Shown: positions 26,156-35,450, counted from the first letter of the stretch. The stretch: DNA of 64,000 nucleotides from Thermoanaerobacter sp049701115 (GCF_049701115.1 NZ_JBNATX010000003.1:28619-92618), one strand, 5' to 3'. Program-made: numbers and translations. The notes: generated from the sequence alone by a model not told the origin.

Positions 26156-26653
26156 ATGGAGGCTTTAGAAGTTTTAAAAAAGAGGAGAAGCATAAGAAAA
26201 TACATTGATAAACCCATCCCAAAAGAAATTTTAGAAGATATCATAGACTGTGCAAGACTTGCCCCTAGTGGAAATAATGCTCAGCCATGGCACTTCATTG
26301 TCATAACAGACAAAGAAAAGCTCAAATTCATATCAGAAAAAACAACCTACGGAGATTTTATCAAAGATGCAGCAGCCTGTGTGATAGTATACTGCGAAAA
26401 AGACAATAAACATCATTTAGAAGACGGTTCCGCTGCTACGCAAAACATACTACTTGCAGCCACTGCCTATGGAATAGGTTCTTGCTGGGTAGCAGGTTAT
26501 AATAGAAGTTATGAAAAGGAAATAAATGAATACTTAAACGTGCCTGATAATCTCCGCATGATATCAATAATATCGCTCGGTTACCCTGCTGAAGATCCAC
26601 AACCCAAATACAAAAAAGACCTTTCTGAAGTTTTACACTGGGAAAAATTTTAA
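26156..26653 (+). CDS. Nitroreductase-family flavoprotein
   Basis: 165 aa FMN-dependent NAD(P)H oxidoreductase. It begins with the family's KKRRSIRKY (FMN phosphate contact), then LAPSGNNAQPWHF, and later GIGSCWVAGY and ISLGYPAE, all standard for the compact nitroreductase fold. The physiological substrate is unknown. GGAGGAGG precedes the start. The next gene, pepT, starts 18 bp downstream and is probably co-transcribed. Confidence 0.9.
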   Translation: MEALEVLKKRRSIRKYIDKPIPKEILEDIIDCARLAPSGNNAQPWHFIVITDKEKLKFISEKTTYGDFIKDAAACVIVYCEKDNKHHLEDGSAATQNILLAATAYGIGSCWVAGYNRSYEKEINEYLNVPDNLRMISIISLGYPAEDPQPKYKKDLSEVLHWEKF

Positions 26654-26671
26654 GAGAAAGAGGGGGTAAAA

Positions 26672-27901
26672 TTGTCAAAAGTAGTTGAACGTTTTTTGAG
26701 ATATGTAAAATACCACACAACTTCAGATGAAAATTCCAACACTTTCCCGAGTACAGAAGGACAGCTTATCTTTGCAAGAGAACTGGCAAAAGAATTAAAA
26801 GAATTAGGACTATCTGAGGTAGAGGTAGACGAAAATGGATACGTCACAGCACTGCTTCCTGCCAACACAGATAAAAAAATCCCTACAATAGGTTTTATAG
26901 CTCATATGGATACAAGCCCTGACATGTGCGGTAAAGACGTAAAACCGCAAATAATTGAAAATTATGACGGAAATGACATAGTGCTAAACAAAGAAAAGGG
27001 CATAATCCTCTCTCCCAGTGAATTCCCCGAATTGAAAAACTACATAGGAAAGACATTGATAACAACAGATGGCACTACCCTTTTGGGGGCTGACGACAAA
27101 GCTGGAATAGCAGAGATAATCACCGCAATTGAGTATTTGATAAATCACCCGGAAATAGAACATGGCAATGTAAAAATTGCCTTTACTCCTGACGAAGAAA
27201 TTGGAAGAGGAGTAGACAAATTCAACGTAAAAAAATTCGGCTGCGATTTTGCCTACACTGTAGACGGAGGAGAACTTGGCACTATAGAGTACGAAAATTT
27301 CAATGCTGCTAGCGCCAAAATAAAGATACACGGCAGAAACGTTCATCCTGGAACCGCAAAAGGCAAAATGAAAAATTCCATTTTAATAGGAATAGAGCTT
27401 CAAAACATGCTGCCAGAACTAGAAAGACCTGAACACACAGAAGGATATCAGGGCTTCTACCACTTAAATAACTTTCAAGGCACTGTAGAAGAAACATCAA
27501 TGTATTACATCATAAGAGATTTTGACAAACGGACTTTTTCAGATAAAAAGGAATACATAAAAAGGGTAGTAGAAACTCTAAATAAAAAATATGGTGAAGG
27601 TACAGTAGAGCTGGAACTTAAAGACCAGTATTATAACATGAGAGAAGTTATAGAAAAGCACATGCACATAGTAGAAACTGCCATGGAAGCAATGAGGTCT
27701 CTAGGGATAGAACCAAAGGTAGTACCAATAAGAGGAGGAACTGACGGAGCACGACTGAGTTTTATGGGACTTCCTACGCCCAACCTCTTTACAGGAGGCC
27801 ATAATTTCCATGGTAAATACGAATTTATACCTGTAGAATCGATGAAAAAAGCTGTGGAAGTTATAGTAAAAATCATAGAACTTTATGGAAAAAAAGAATA
27901 G
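26672..27901 (+). CDS. pepT: Peptidase T (tripeptide aminopeptidase)
   Basis: Zinc-dependent M20 peptidase removing the N-terminal residue of tripeptides in the cytoplasm. 409 aa. Metal and catalytic motifs: AHMDTSPD (His and Asp), DGTTLLGADDKAG (bridging Asp), TPDEEIGRGVDKF (Glu pair), YTVDGGELG, and a C-terminal GGHNFHG His ligand. The start is TTG at 26672 with GAGGGGG 5 nt upstream; I see no better ATG near it. Second gene of the nitroreductase unit. Confidence 0.94.
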   Translation: MSKVVERFLRYVKYHTTSDENSNTFPSTEGQLIFARELAKELKELGLSEVEVDENGYVTALLPANTDKKIPTIGFIAHMDTSPDMCGKDVKPQIIENYDGNDIVLNKEKGIILSPSEFPELKNYIGKTLITTDGTTLLGADDKAGIAEIITAIEYLINHPEIEHGNVKIAFTPDEEIGRGVDKFNVKKFGCDFAYTVDGGELGTIEYENFNAASAKIKIHGRNVHPGTAKGKMKNSILIGIELQNMLPELERPEHTEGYQGFYHLNNFQGTVEETSMYYIIRDFDKRTFSDKKEYIKRVVETLNKKYGEGTVELELKDQYYNMREVIEKHMHIVETAMEAMRSLGIEPKVVPIRGGTDGARLSFMGLPTPNLFTGGHNFHGKYEFIPVESMKKAVEVIVKIIELYGKKE

Positions 27902-27944
27902 CTTATTTGTTATCTTTTGTTTTGTTAGTAAAGTTTTCCTTAAT

Positions 27945-28023
27945 TTTAAGTGGCATTTTGTGTTAATGCTTGTAAATCGCATTTACACACAAAATGCCAC
28001 TTCTTTATTTTGTCAACCAACTG
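27945..28023. repeat. Interspersed intergenic repeat, copy 2, with long hairpin
   Basis: Arms at 27948-27969 and 27979-28002 (AAGTGGCATTTTGTGT and its complement) form a stem of about 22 bp, followed by TTCTTTATTTT and the box TTTTGTCAACCAACTG (28008-28023). The 26 bp at 27945-27970 recur exactly at 63949-63974. The element sits between the convergent pepT and alpha/beta-hydrolase genes and can act as their terminator. Confidence 0.8.
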
Positions 28024-28038
28024 AAGATAGCTTATTTG

Positions 28039-28815
28039 CTATCCTTTTAGTTGCTCCTCAAAAAATTTTACAGATTCTTCTATTGCCTTCCTTTCCCACT
28101 CGAGATTTTTAAAGGTATGGTCTGCTCCCTCTATAGCTACTCGGAAAGCAAGATCGCCATATACCTCTTTTAATATCTTATCGGAAACACTAAATTCTAC
28201 CGCCTCATCCTTAGTCCCATGGACTATCAACACTTTTTTATCATATCCTTTGGACATTTTAAAAATATCATATAAAGCTATATCCTCTACAAAATCTCTA
28301 CTGAGTTTTAGCCCACCTATGTCAACATATCCTAGACTTTCCATGATTGCTCCATACTGCCTTGCTCCCTCTGCCATTATGAGCTCCGGCATATTAAAAG
28401 CAGGTGCCCATAAGACTAGCGCCTTAATATCCTCCTTCTTCTCTTTAGCTATTATACCTGCTATAGCTCCTCCCATACTGAGTCCCAAAAGACCTATTCT
28501 TTCTACATCCGTAGTCGGCTGCCTTTTAACGAAATCTAAAATCTGTCGTGCATCCTCTAATTCACCGCTAAAGGTCATTTCACTAAAATCTCCATCGCTT
28601 TCCCCTGAACCGTAAAAGTCAAATCTCACACTGCCTATTCCCGCTTTTTCCAAAGCTCTGGACATTTTTACAAAAATAAAATGAGACTCTACCTTATTTC
28701 CTGTAAAACCGTGAAACATAACTACCATAGGAACTTTTTCGCGAGCTTCGTCAGGTAAATGCAACATACCTCTTAACGTTTTGCCATCGTATGTGAATTC
28801 GACAGCCTTCTGCAT
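28039..28815 (-). CDS. Alpha/beta hydrolase (probable esterase/acylpeptidase-like)
   Basis: About 258 aa. It has the alpha/beta-hydrolase nucleophile elbow GLSMGG near residue 107, the oxyanion motif HGFTGNK near 35-41, an Asp in the HGTKDEAVEF loop and a catalytic His in EGADHTF. It resembles clostridial cinnamoyl-esterase-like or Est1E-type hydrolases, but the substrate is unknown. The ATG at 28815 has GGGGGGTGAT upstream; the open frame also reaches a TTG at 28830, which lies in that site. Confidence 0.88.
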   Translation of the reverse strand: MQKAVEFTYDGKTLRGMLHLPDEAREKVPMVVMFHGFTGNKVESHFIFVKMSRALEKAGIGSVRFDFYGSGESDGDFSEMTFSGELEDARQILDFVKRQPTTDVERIGLLGLSMGGAIAGIIAKEKKEDIKALVLWAPAFNMPELIMAEGARQYGAIMESLGYVDIGGLKLSRDFVEDIALYDIFKMSKGYDKKVLIVHGTKDEAVEFSVSDKILKEVYGDLAFRVAIEGADHTFKNLEWERKAIEESVKFFEEQLKG

Positions 28816-28883
28816 AGTATCACCCCCCAAGAAATTGGCAACTTAGTTAACTCAATTATACTACATATAAGAAAACTTTTCCA

Positions 28884-29786
28884 CTAACCCTTCGTTTTTT
28901 CCCTTACTATATCTCCTTCCACTAAGTGACTGCATAAAAGAGGAGAATTAATATCAAAATTTTTTACATTTTTTCTTATCGCTTCTCTACTTGAATTGGC
29001 ATAACAGTATATGCATCCGTGAAGGCATGTATCGTAAGTTCCTATGTCAACACTTTCATCGCATCCACAAAATTTTCTCTGGTTTTTATCCTTTTTAACC
29101 TGTAATTTTTTCCCTGATATTCTCTCAATGAGAGATTTATCCACACATTTTGCAGGAAAAACTCCAAAAGGAGAAAGGTCTTCCTCTTCAGCACATACTT
29201 CTATTTTAATTCCATTTTCCTTGGCTATTTCATAAAATTTTGAAGCGACTTCTATCTTCTCCTCCCTACTTATGGGATGTGCTCCTATTTTTCTTAAATT
29301 TTTTTCTATTTTAGAGTAAAAAGTTACAAAACTTATTATGCACTTTTCCGTAAAGTCGGCTAAATGAGAGGTTAGCCATTTAAAGCTATCTACATGATAT
29401 TTGATATCAAATTCCGGAGTAAGTATTATTGGGTCATAGCGCCATATCACTCTTTCTTTACCTATTGTTTTAGAAAGATTTTGAAAAATTTTTATAACTA
29501 AATCTTTGTCCGTGACATTTCTTTCAATTGCCTTATCGTATGGATTTAAAGTAAACAAAAAATAGTAAGGATATTCCTCAAGGAGATACAGTTTTTTCAT
29601 CATTTCCGCAGGATTTTTTGTCCAAAATACAAAACCCTCCACCCAATTCTTTGTCAGAGGAACTTTTGTCACTTGGTGAAAATTAAAAGGATTCCTTACC
29701 ATAACAAAACCTTTTTCAAGTCTTTTAAAAAACCATTCACTATAAAAAGCTGGTATATCAGTCCTTCTGCTAGCACTTACTATCAT
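28884..29786 (-). CDS. DUF1848-family protein with C-terminal Cys-rich motif
   Basis: 300 aa. It starts with the DUF1848 signature IVSASRRTDIPAFYSEWF and has FVFWTKNPAEMM, RYDPI and ENGIKIEVCAEE segments. The C-terminus contains CGCDESVDIGTYDTC followed by HGCIYCYAN, a cysteine cluster like those that hold an iron-sulfur centre in radical-SAM relatives of spore photoproduct lyase. No function is established for the family. It is monocistronic. Confidence 0.82.
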   Translation of the reverse strand: MIVSASRRTDIPAFYSEWFFKRLEKGFVMVRNPFNFHQVTKVPLTKNWVEGFVFWTKNPAEMMKKLYLLEEYPYYFLFTLNPYDKAIERNVTDKDLVIKIFQNLSKTIGKERVIWRYDPIILTPEFDIKYHVDSFKWLTSHLADFTEKCIISFVTFYSKIEKNLRKIGAHPISREEKIEVASKFYEIAKENGIKIEVCAEEEDLSPFGVFPAKCVDKSLIERISGKKLQVKKDKNQRKFCGCDESVDIGTYDTCLHGCIYCYANSSREAIRKNVKNFDINSPLLCSHLVEGDIVREKTKG

Positions 29787-29871
29787 ACTTTCCCTCTTCT
29801 CACATACTCATGCTTTTTATCAGCACTTTAACTTTATCACTGATGTTTTATTATGTCAATAAAAGTGCATG

Positions 29872-29880
29872 TGTTATAAT
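29872..29880 (+). promoter_or_regulatory. Extended -10 element for the MATE transporter
   Basis: TGTTATAAT (TG-N-TATAAT) about 76 bp before the start codon, with no good -35 hexamer. Confidence 0.45.
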
Positions 29881-29955
29881 ACTGTTAGTGCAATTTTTGA
29901 ACTATACATAAAACAGCGTTAAAGCTTGCTTTGTACTAGTTTCAGGGGGTGTTAT

Positions 29956-31305
29956 ATGAGTAGCAAAAAAGAAGTAAAAGAAATACTCAACTTGGCTTTA
30001 CCTGCTGTAGGGGAAATGCTTCTTTACATGGTAGTATGGGTACTGGACACCATGATGGTGGGACAATTCGGCGGAAAAGACAGCGTTAGCGCTGTAGGAC
30101 TAGCGTCAGAAATAATATACACTTTCGCTGCAATATTTGTAACAATGGGAATAGCCATAGGAGTTACCTCTTATGTTGCTCGAAGCATTGGAGCTCAAGA
30201 ATTTGAAAAGGCAAAAAGGTATGCCAGTCAGGGAATCTTTTTAGGGATACTAGGCAGTTCTATAATTTCTTCTCTAATGTTCCTACTGGCAGAAAAAATA
30301 CTAATCTTAGCTGGTGCAAGTGGAAACGTCCTTGCGCTGGGAAAAGTTTTTATGAAAATAGCTTCTGTAGGGATATTCTTCAACATGGTGATGAGCACAT
30401 TAAATGCCATTTTAAGAGCTACAGGAAACACTAAAACTCCCATGACAGCTGCTGCTATTGTAGTGATACTCAACATTCTACTGGATTGGATTCTAATCTT
30501 TGGAAAGCTGGGCTTTCCTGCTCTAGGGGTTAAAGGGTCTGCTATTGCTACGACAATCGCCCACATAGTAGGATTTGCCTTTGTGTTATGGTATTATATA
30601 ATCCAGAAAACCTTGAATCTAACTTTTAGAGATGTTTTACAATATCATCATAAGTTAGCCACAGAAATAATAAAACTTTCTATTCCCGCCTCACTTCAAG
30701 AAGCAGCTTTTGATATAAGTAGGCTCTTATCTATTTTCATGATAATGCATCTGGGCACAGTAGCTTTTGCTGCAAATCAAATAGCTACAACTATAGAGTC
30801 TATTTCCTTCATGCCAGGATGGGGATTTGCTGTCGCTGCAACCACTATGGCAGGACAAATGGTGGGGGCAAAAAATTATGAAGGGGCTATTAGGTACACG
30901 AGAATTTCTGCCACATTTGCCGCCTCTATCATGGGAACAATGTCTTTACTGTTTCTCACAATACCCAAACTTTTAATGAGAGCCTTCATAAACGATCCAG
31001 AAGTAATAGCAGTGGGAGCTTTATGCCTTATGGTAGCTTCAATAGAACAGCCCTTTATGGCTCTAGGAATGGTGTACGGGGGTGGTTTAAAAGGAAGTGG
31101 AAATACAAAAATTCCTTTTATCATATCCACAATCTCAAGCTGGCTGATTCGATTGCCTTTAATGTACGTGGTCATATACATCCTTAAATGGGGAGTCGTA
31201 GCAGTTTGGTTTGTAACTGCTCTCCAGTGGTCTTTCGAGGGAACTGCCATGTACCTATTCTTCAAGAGAGAGATAAACAAACTAAAAAGAGCAGTAAAAG
31301 GGTAA
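29956..31305 (+). CDS. MATE-family multidrug efflux transporter
   Basis: Cation-coupled exporter of about 449 aa with 12 hydrophobic segments in two similar halves. The first span region has LALPAVGEMLLYMVVWVLDT followed by MVGQFGG, the classic MATE start. The matching second-half element is LSIPASLQEAAFDISRL. I use the ATG at 29956, which follows AGGGGGTG; the frame opens earlier at 29926 without a ribosome-binding site. Substrates cannot be predicted. It has its own terminator. Confidence 0.92.
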   Translation: MSSKKEVKEILNLALPAVGEMLLYMVVWVLDTMMVGQFGGKDSVSAVGLASEIIYTFAAIFVTMGIAIGVTSYVARSIGAQEFEKAKRYASQGIFLGILGSSIISSLMFLLAEKILILAGASGNVLALGKVFMKIASVGIFFNMVMSTLNAILRATGNTKTPMTAAAIVVILNILLDWILIFGKLGFPALGVKGSAIATTIAHIVGFAFVLWYYIIQKTLNLTFRDVLQYHHKLATEIIKLSIPASLQEAAFDISRLLSIFMIMHLGTVAFAANQIATTIESISFMPGWGFAVAATTMAGQMVGAKNYEGAIRYTRISATFAASIMGTMSLLFLTIPKLLMRAFINDPEVIAVGALCLMVASIEQPFMALGMVYGGGLKGSGNTKIPFIISTISSWLIRLPLMYVVIYILKWGVVAVWFVTALQWSFEGTAMYLFFKREINKLKRAVKG

Positions 31306-31328
31306 CTCCCTTTTACCGCTCTTTTAGA
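31289..31328 (+). terminator. Terminator of the MATE gene
   Basis: A 14-bp stem GAGCAGTAAAAGGG paired with CCCTTTTACCGCTC, with one A:C mismatch and a TAACT loop that contains the stop codon, followed by TTTTAGACTTTTT. Confidence 0.85.
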
Positions 31329-31389
31329 CTTTTTCTACTTCTTTCAAAGCCTGATCGAGGTCAGCTATTATGTCTTCTACATCCTCTGT
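31324..31389 (-). pseudogene. Remnant of a PLP-dependent Cys/Met-metabolism enzyme (C-terminus only)
   Basis: Read on the minus strand in a different frame from the rlmD end, this reads TEDVEDIIADLDQAL followed by KEVEKV and a stop. The pattern '(I/T)E-D-V-E-D-I-I-A-D-L-x-Q-A-L' is the usual C-terminus of O-acetylhomoserine sulfhydrylase and cystathionine gamma-synthase/lyase proteins. No other part of such a gene is present, because upstream sequence belongs to the intact rlmD copy. I infer a deletion that left about 21 codons; chance resemblance cannot be excluded. Confidence 0.5.
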
Positions 31390-32735
31390 AACAAAGCCAC
31401 GCTTTCCACATGATAAGTATAGGGGAACATGTCAACAGGCTGTACTTCTACTGTCCTGTAGCCCGCATCTTCTAAATACCTTAAATCTCTGGCAAGAGTG
31501 GAAGGATTGCAGGATACGTACACGATCCTTTTCGGGTTTATACCCACAATAGCCTTTATAACTTCCTTATCGCATCCATCTCTTGGCGGGTCAACTATTA
31601 CAACTTCCGCTTTTACTCCTTCTTTGTAAAGTTTGGCTATTTCTCTTTCTGCTTTACCCCATACGAATTTTACATTTTTCACCCCGTTTATTTGAGCATT
31701 CTTTTCTGCATCCTCTACCGCCTCTTTTACCACTTCAATTCCGTACACAAAAGAGGCTTTTTTTGCTGCAAACAAAGAGATGGTTCCAATTCCTGAATAA
31801 ACGTCTATTACCACTTCCTTCCCTGTTAGCCCGGTGTACTCAATAGCTTTATCGTATAAAATTTCTGTCTGAACGGGGTTTACCTGAAAAAAAGAAAGAG
31901 GAGATATCTCAAATTTTAAATCTTTTATAAAATCTTCAATGGTGCTCTTCCCATAAATTACAATATTCTTATTTCCCAAAACCATTTTGCCCCTGCTGGT
32001 ATTGACATTTAAAATCACACTTTTGAGTCCAGCAACTTTTTCCTCCAGAGTCTTTATCAGCTTTTCTCTGCAAGGTATATCATCGCCATTCGCAACAATT
32101 ATTGCCATAACTTCGCCAGTTTTGAAAGCAACCTTTGGCACTACATGTCTTACAAGCCCATCTCCTTTCTTTCTGTCATAAACACTCACATCGCATTCCT
32201 TTAACCACTCTCTTACCCCTTCTACGACCTTATTGCTTAAAGGATGCTGTATAAGACAATTATCTACAGGTACAATTTCGTGGGAATGAAAAGAATAAAA
32301 CCCTGTTATCTTTTCTTTCCCTATTTCGTCCACTACAAATTGCCCTTTGTTTCTGTAATTCAATGGATTCTCCATTCCTATCGCATAGTGAACTTTTGTA
32401 TAAATCTTTCCTATTCTCTCTAGATTATCCTTTACCTTCTGAGTCTTGTATTCAAGCTGGCCTTTATAACTTAAGTGTTGCAAAGAACAACCACCACACC
32501 TATCAGCATAGGGACAAAGAGGATTTACTCTATGTTGGGACTCTTTCAATATTCTTACTGTGCGGCCTCTAAGGTAATTTTTATGGACCTCCTCTATCTC
32601 TATAATAACTCTTTCTCCCTTTAAGGCTCCTTTCACAAAAACAGCTATTCCATCGATTCTTCCAACTCCCTCCCCCTCGTGTCCCATACTAGTGATATCT
32701 ACTTCGTATTTTTCACCTATTTTTACTTTATTCAA
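31377..32735 (-). CDS. rlmD: 23S rRNA (uracil-C5) methyltransferase, RlmD/RlmCD type (copy 2)
   Basis: Second member of the RlmD family in the window, 452 aa. TRAM domain (1-62), iron-sulfur cysteines 74, 80, 83 (CPYADRCGGC) plus VPVDNC, SAM motif DVYSGIGTISLFA, DPPRDG, and catalytic Cys in VYVSCNPSTL. It differs from copy 1 in motif I (YSGIGT against YCGTGT), so the two probably modify different uridines. The start is a TTG at 32735 with GGAGGG 8 nt upstream. Its stop codon lies within the sequence of a gene remnant. Confidence 0.92.
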   Translation of the reverse strand: MNKVKIGEKYEVDITSMGHEGEGVGRIDGIAVFVKGALKGERVIIEIEEVHKNYLRGRTVRILKESQHRVNPLCPYADRCGGCSLQHLSYKGQLEYKTQKVKDNLERIGKIYTKVHYAIGMENPLNYRNKGQFVVDEIGKEKITGFYSFHSHEIVPVDNCLIQHPLSNKVVEGVREWLKECDVSVYDRKKGDGLVRHVVPKVAFKTGEVMAIIVANGDDIPCREKLIKTLEEKVAGLKSVILNVNTSRGKMVLGNKNIVIYGKSTIEDFIKDLKFEISPLSFFQVNPVQTEILYDKAIEYTGLTGKEVVIDVYSGIGTISLFAAKKASFVYGIEVVKEAVEDAEKNAQINGVKNVKFVWGKAEREIAKLYKEGVKAEVVIVDPPRDGCDKEVIKAIVGINPKRIVYVSCNPSTLARDLRYLEDAGYRTVEVQPVDMFPYTYHVESVALLQRM

Positions 32736-32798
32736 GGTCGCTTCCCTCCTCCAAAGAGTATTATAACCTATCGCAAAAAGAAAAAATATAGAGGAGTT

Positions 32799-34913
32799 TT
32801 ACTTCTCCCCTAATACATACCTTTTATATACAATTTGTGGCATATCAACTACCTTCCCCTCTATGTTAGATGCAAAAAGCACCACATATTCCGCATGAGC
32901 CCAATTGAGAGGAGAAGCCGAATCTGTAGGCAGTCCTGTATCTTCCCAAATTTGCTCTGACAAGACAAAACCTTCATTAGCAAAATTTCTCATATACTCT
33001 AGATAGTCATCTGCTTTTTTCCCTGCTGCAATTTCGTACATCCCTCTCTCTCCTGTAAGAAGAGGCCATAATCTGCCTTTACCTTTGCCATGATAAAGTT
33101 CTCCTTTGGCGGGTTCACCATAGCCATCATGATTGTACCTGTACCACGAAGGCCCTTTAGGAGTATTTACTTTAAGGAGGCTATCAACTACCGAAATAGT
33201 ATTCAATATCTTTGGGTCATCATAAGCTTTTACTCCTAATCTTACAAGCTCCAAAAAGCTCGGATCTACGATCTCTTTTTGATCATAAACACCTCCTCCA
33301 TTAGCAATTCCTATCAAAAAGTCTGCATTGGGGTCTGGTAGTCCCGCAATCCGTATGTAATACTCTCCATTTCCATACGGTCCTTTCGTTGTATAGGTAA
33401 GTGTATCTATTAGCTTCTGCCATTTATCTGCTGTTTCAAGATATTTCTTCCATCTTTCCATATCTTTATTCTGTTTTGCAATATCAGCAGCACATACAAG
33501 TCCTGCTACTTCAGCGGCCATAGTAGCAGGTGAATATCCTCCTATCTCTTCCCACCGCTCCTGACCGGTCTTTGGACCTACTTTTACTATAAAGTCAGCT
33601 AAAGGCTTAACCAGTTTCTCGTACAGGTCATATCGTTTAAGATGATACGCTAAAATTATAGGGTCAGCCTGTTCATCCATTTGAATGCCATTCCAGTAAG
33701 GTTCCCCATTTATCCAGGTATTCTGTGGCATAAAACCATTCTTTTCAATCACTTCTGTCATAAAATCCAAAGCCCTATTAGCAGAATCTATATCTCCAGC
33801 TGCAATAAAGGCATTAGCTATGTGGTATAGATCTCTTGCCCAAACTAAATGATATCCCCCTTTATTTTCATCTCCCTGTCCTTCTCCCCAGGGAATCGAT
33901 AAAGAAGCGATAAAAGCCCCTTTGTTAGTTTTATCCTCACTGGCCTTTAAAAACATCAAACTTGTATAATACAGCTCGTCTGCTTTTTTATTAAAGTTTT
34001 TGAGGCCATCACAGTACTTATTCCATTCTGCTATATAAACACCTAACATTTTATCATAATTATCCTTTAAAGTGCTAAGAGCTGTCTTTAAAGCCTCTTC
34101 TTCGCTTTCCCCAAATGAAAGTACAACCTTAAACTCCGCTTTGTCCTTTAAATCAATTTCAATCCCCTCTATTATATTACCCCTTGCTTTATCGAAACTA
34201 TATACAAGGCGCCTGTTTTTCTTCAAATCAGTTACAGGATCATTTACACCATTATATCCTATAGAATATCCCTTCCATGCTGCATCAGTCATCAAAGCAG
34301 AGTATACATCGTTCCTTTTAGCTAAAAAGCTATATACCCCATTTGCTCTTACTACATACCCTTCATTATCTGCGCTCTGATTAAAAATATGAGGGCTGTA
34401 CAACAAATAAAGCTTATAATCTTCCAAATTTCCTTTCAAAGCTTCAAATTTGACCTTCATTACAAGTGAGTTTCTTCGGGGGTCAGTAAAAATTTCTTTG
34501 GTTATTTTATAACGTCCATCTTTATCCACATTGACAAGCCGATAGGCTAAAGACCTGTCATTTATCCTTTCTACCTTGCTCGTTGAATCAATTGTCTCAT
34601 CTGAAACAAAAGTTTTCCCGTCTGTGACGATAAATTTTAAAAATTTACTATTAGCCCTGTCGATAGCAGGGTAATAAACTTCCGATATAGCTCCTCTTGA
34701 TAAAGTAAACCAAACTTTCGATATATCATTATTAGCAGTACCGATTCCCTGCTTTTGCCCAGGTCCCCAGGTACCTCTTTCTCCAGGTTGTTGAGGGGCT
34801 TCTGATTTATCTAAATGCTCTATTTTGACATATGAGACATCAGAAGTACATCCAGAAAGTAGAACAACGGAAAACATTAAAATCATAACAAAAATGCTGA
34901 TTTTTTTAATCAT
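32799..34913 (-). CDS. Lipoprotein glucoamylase (GH15)
   Basis: Exo-acting enzyme releasing glucose from starch and maltodextrins at the cell surface. About 704 aa. A signal peptide ends in the lipobox LLSGC (Cys about 22). The N-terminal beta-sandwich domain follows, starting near GTWGPGQKQGIGTANND. The (alpha/alpha)6 barrel has VWARDLYHIANAF, GIQMDEQADPI (general acid Glu) and, near the end, WAHAEYV with the expected second acidic residue region. ATG at 34913 follows GGGGGAAAA; the open frame extends 13 codons further without support. A LacI-type operator lies in the leader. Confidence 0.92.
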   Translation of the reverse strand: MIKKISIFVMILMFSVVLLSGCTSDVSYVKIEHLDKSEAPQQPGERGTWGPGQKQGIGTANNDISKVWFTLSRGAISEVYYPAIDRANSKFLKFIVTDGKTFVSDETIDSTSKVERINDRSLAYRLVNVDKDGRYKITKEIFTDPRRNSLVMKVKFEALKGNLEDYKLYLLYSPHIFNQSADNEGYVVRANGVYSFLAKRNDVYSALMTDAAWKGYSIGYNGVNDPVTDLKKNRRLVYSFDKARGNIIEGIEIDLKDKAEFKVVLSFGESEEEALKTALSTLKDNYDKMLGVYIAEWNKYCDGLKNFNKKADELYYTSLMFLKASEDKTNKGAFIASLSIPWGEGQGDENKGGYHLVWARDLYHIANAFIAAGDIDSANRALDFMTEVIEKNGFMPQNTWINGEPYWNGIQMDEQADPIILAYHLKRYDLYEKLVKPLADFIVKVGPKTGQERWEEIGGYSPATMAAEVAGLVCAADIAKQNKDMERWKKYLETADKWQKLIDTLTYTTKGPYGNGEYYIRIAGLPDPNADFLIGIANGGGVYDQKEIVDPSFLELVRLGVKAYDDPKILNTISVVDSLLKVNTPKGPSWYRYNHDGYGEPAKGELYHGKGKGRLWPLLTGERGMYEIAAGKKADDYLEYMRNFANEGFVLSEQIWEDTGLPTDSASPLNWAHAEYVVLFASNIEGKVVDMPQIVYKRYVLGEK

Positions 34914-34934
34914 TAACTTTTCCCCCTTACACGC

Positions 34935-34946
34935 GCAAACGTTTGT
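34935..34946 (-). promoter_or_regulatory. LacI-family operator in the glucoamylase leader
   Basis: ACAAACGTTTGC on the minus strand, with a perfect CAAACGTTTG palindrome and central CG. It lies about 20 bp before the start codon and well downstream of the -10 box at 34997-34992 (TATAAT), so a bound repressor would block elongation. It is similar to two sites before the amylase operon. Confidence 0.65.
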
Positions 34947-35033
34947 CAGCATATCAAAAAAAAAGAAAAGAGAAGGTTACCCTCTATGACAATTATATCC
35001 AAATTCTATGTAATATATACCTAAACTCCCTGG

Positions 35034-35450
35034 TCATTGAACACATTCCAACAACATTTGATATACCTCTGGCAAAACCTTTTTCAAATTTATCGGTTTT
35101 CTCGTACTATCAGTAAAAGGGTGCTCGGTATGACCCTGAGCCAAAAGTTTCCCATCGTCTTTCCTTATTATTTCATATAAAAATTTTATTCTAGTTCCCG
35201 TCACAAATTCAAGTCGAGTCCTTATTATAATCATATCATCGTAAGAAGCAGAAGAAAAATATTTACAGTGAGCCTCGATTACAGGAAGCATTACGTCTTT
35301 TTCCTCTAAATCCCTGTAGCTCATCCCTAAAGAGCGGAAAAACTCTGTCCTGCCAATTTCAAACCAGTTAAAGTAATTTGCATAGTAAACTATTCCCATT
35401 TTATCGGTCTCACCATAGCGGACCCTTACTTCCGCATCCCAAATATGCAT
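35034..35450 (-). CDS. Acyl-CoA thioesterase, YbgC/FadM-type hotdog fold
   Basis: 138 aa single hotdog domain. It has the 4HBT signature RYGETDKMGIVYYANYFNWFE, whose Asp is the catalytic residue, then the AHCKYFSSASYDD strand region. It hydrolyses short or medium acyl-CoAs in relatives; the substrate is unknown here. The ATG at 35450 has AAGGAG 8 nt upstream; the GTG at 35459 is too close to it. It lies about 34 bp after pyk and may be the tail of the pfkA-pyk unit. Confidence 0.88.
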   Translation of the reverse strand: MHIWDAEVRVRYGETDKMGIVYYANYFNWFEIGRTEFFRSLGMSYRDLEEKDVMLPVIEAHCKYFSSASYDDMIIIRTRLEFVTGTRIKFLYEIIRKDDGKLLAQGHTEHPFTDSTRKPINLKKVLPEVYQMLLECVQ

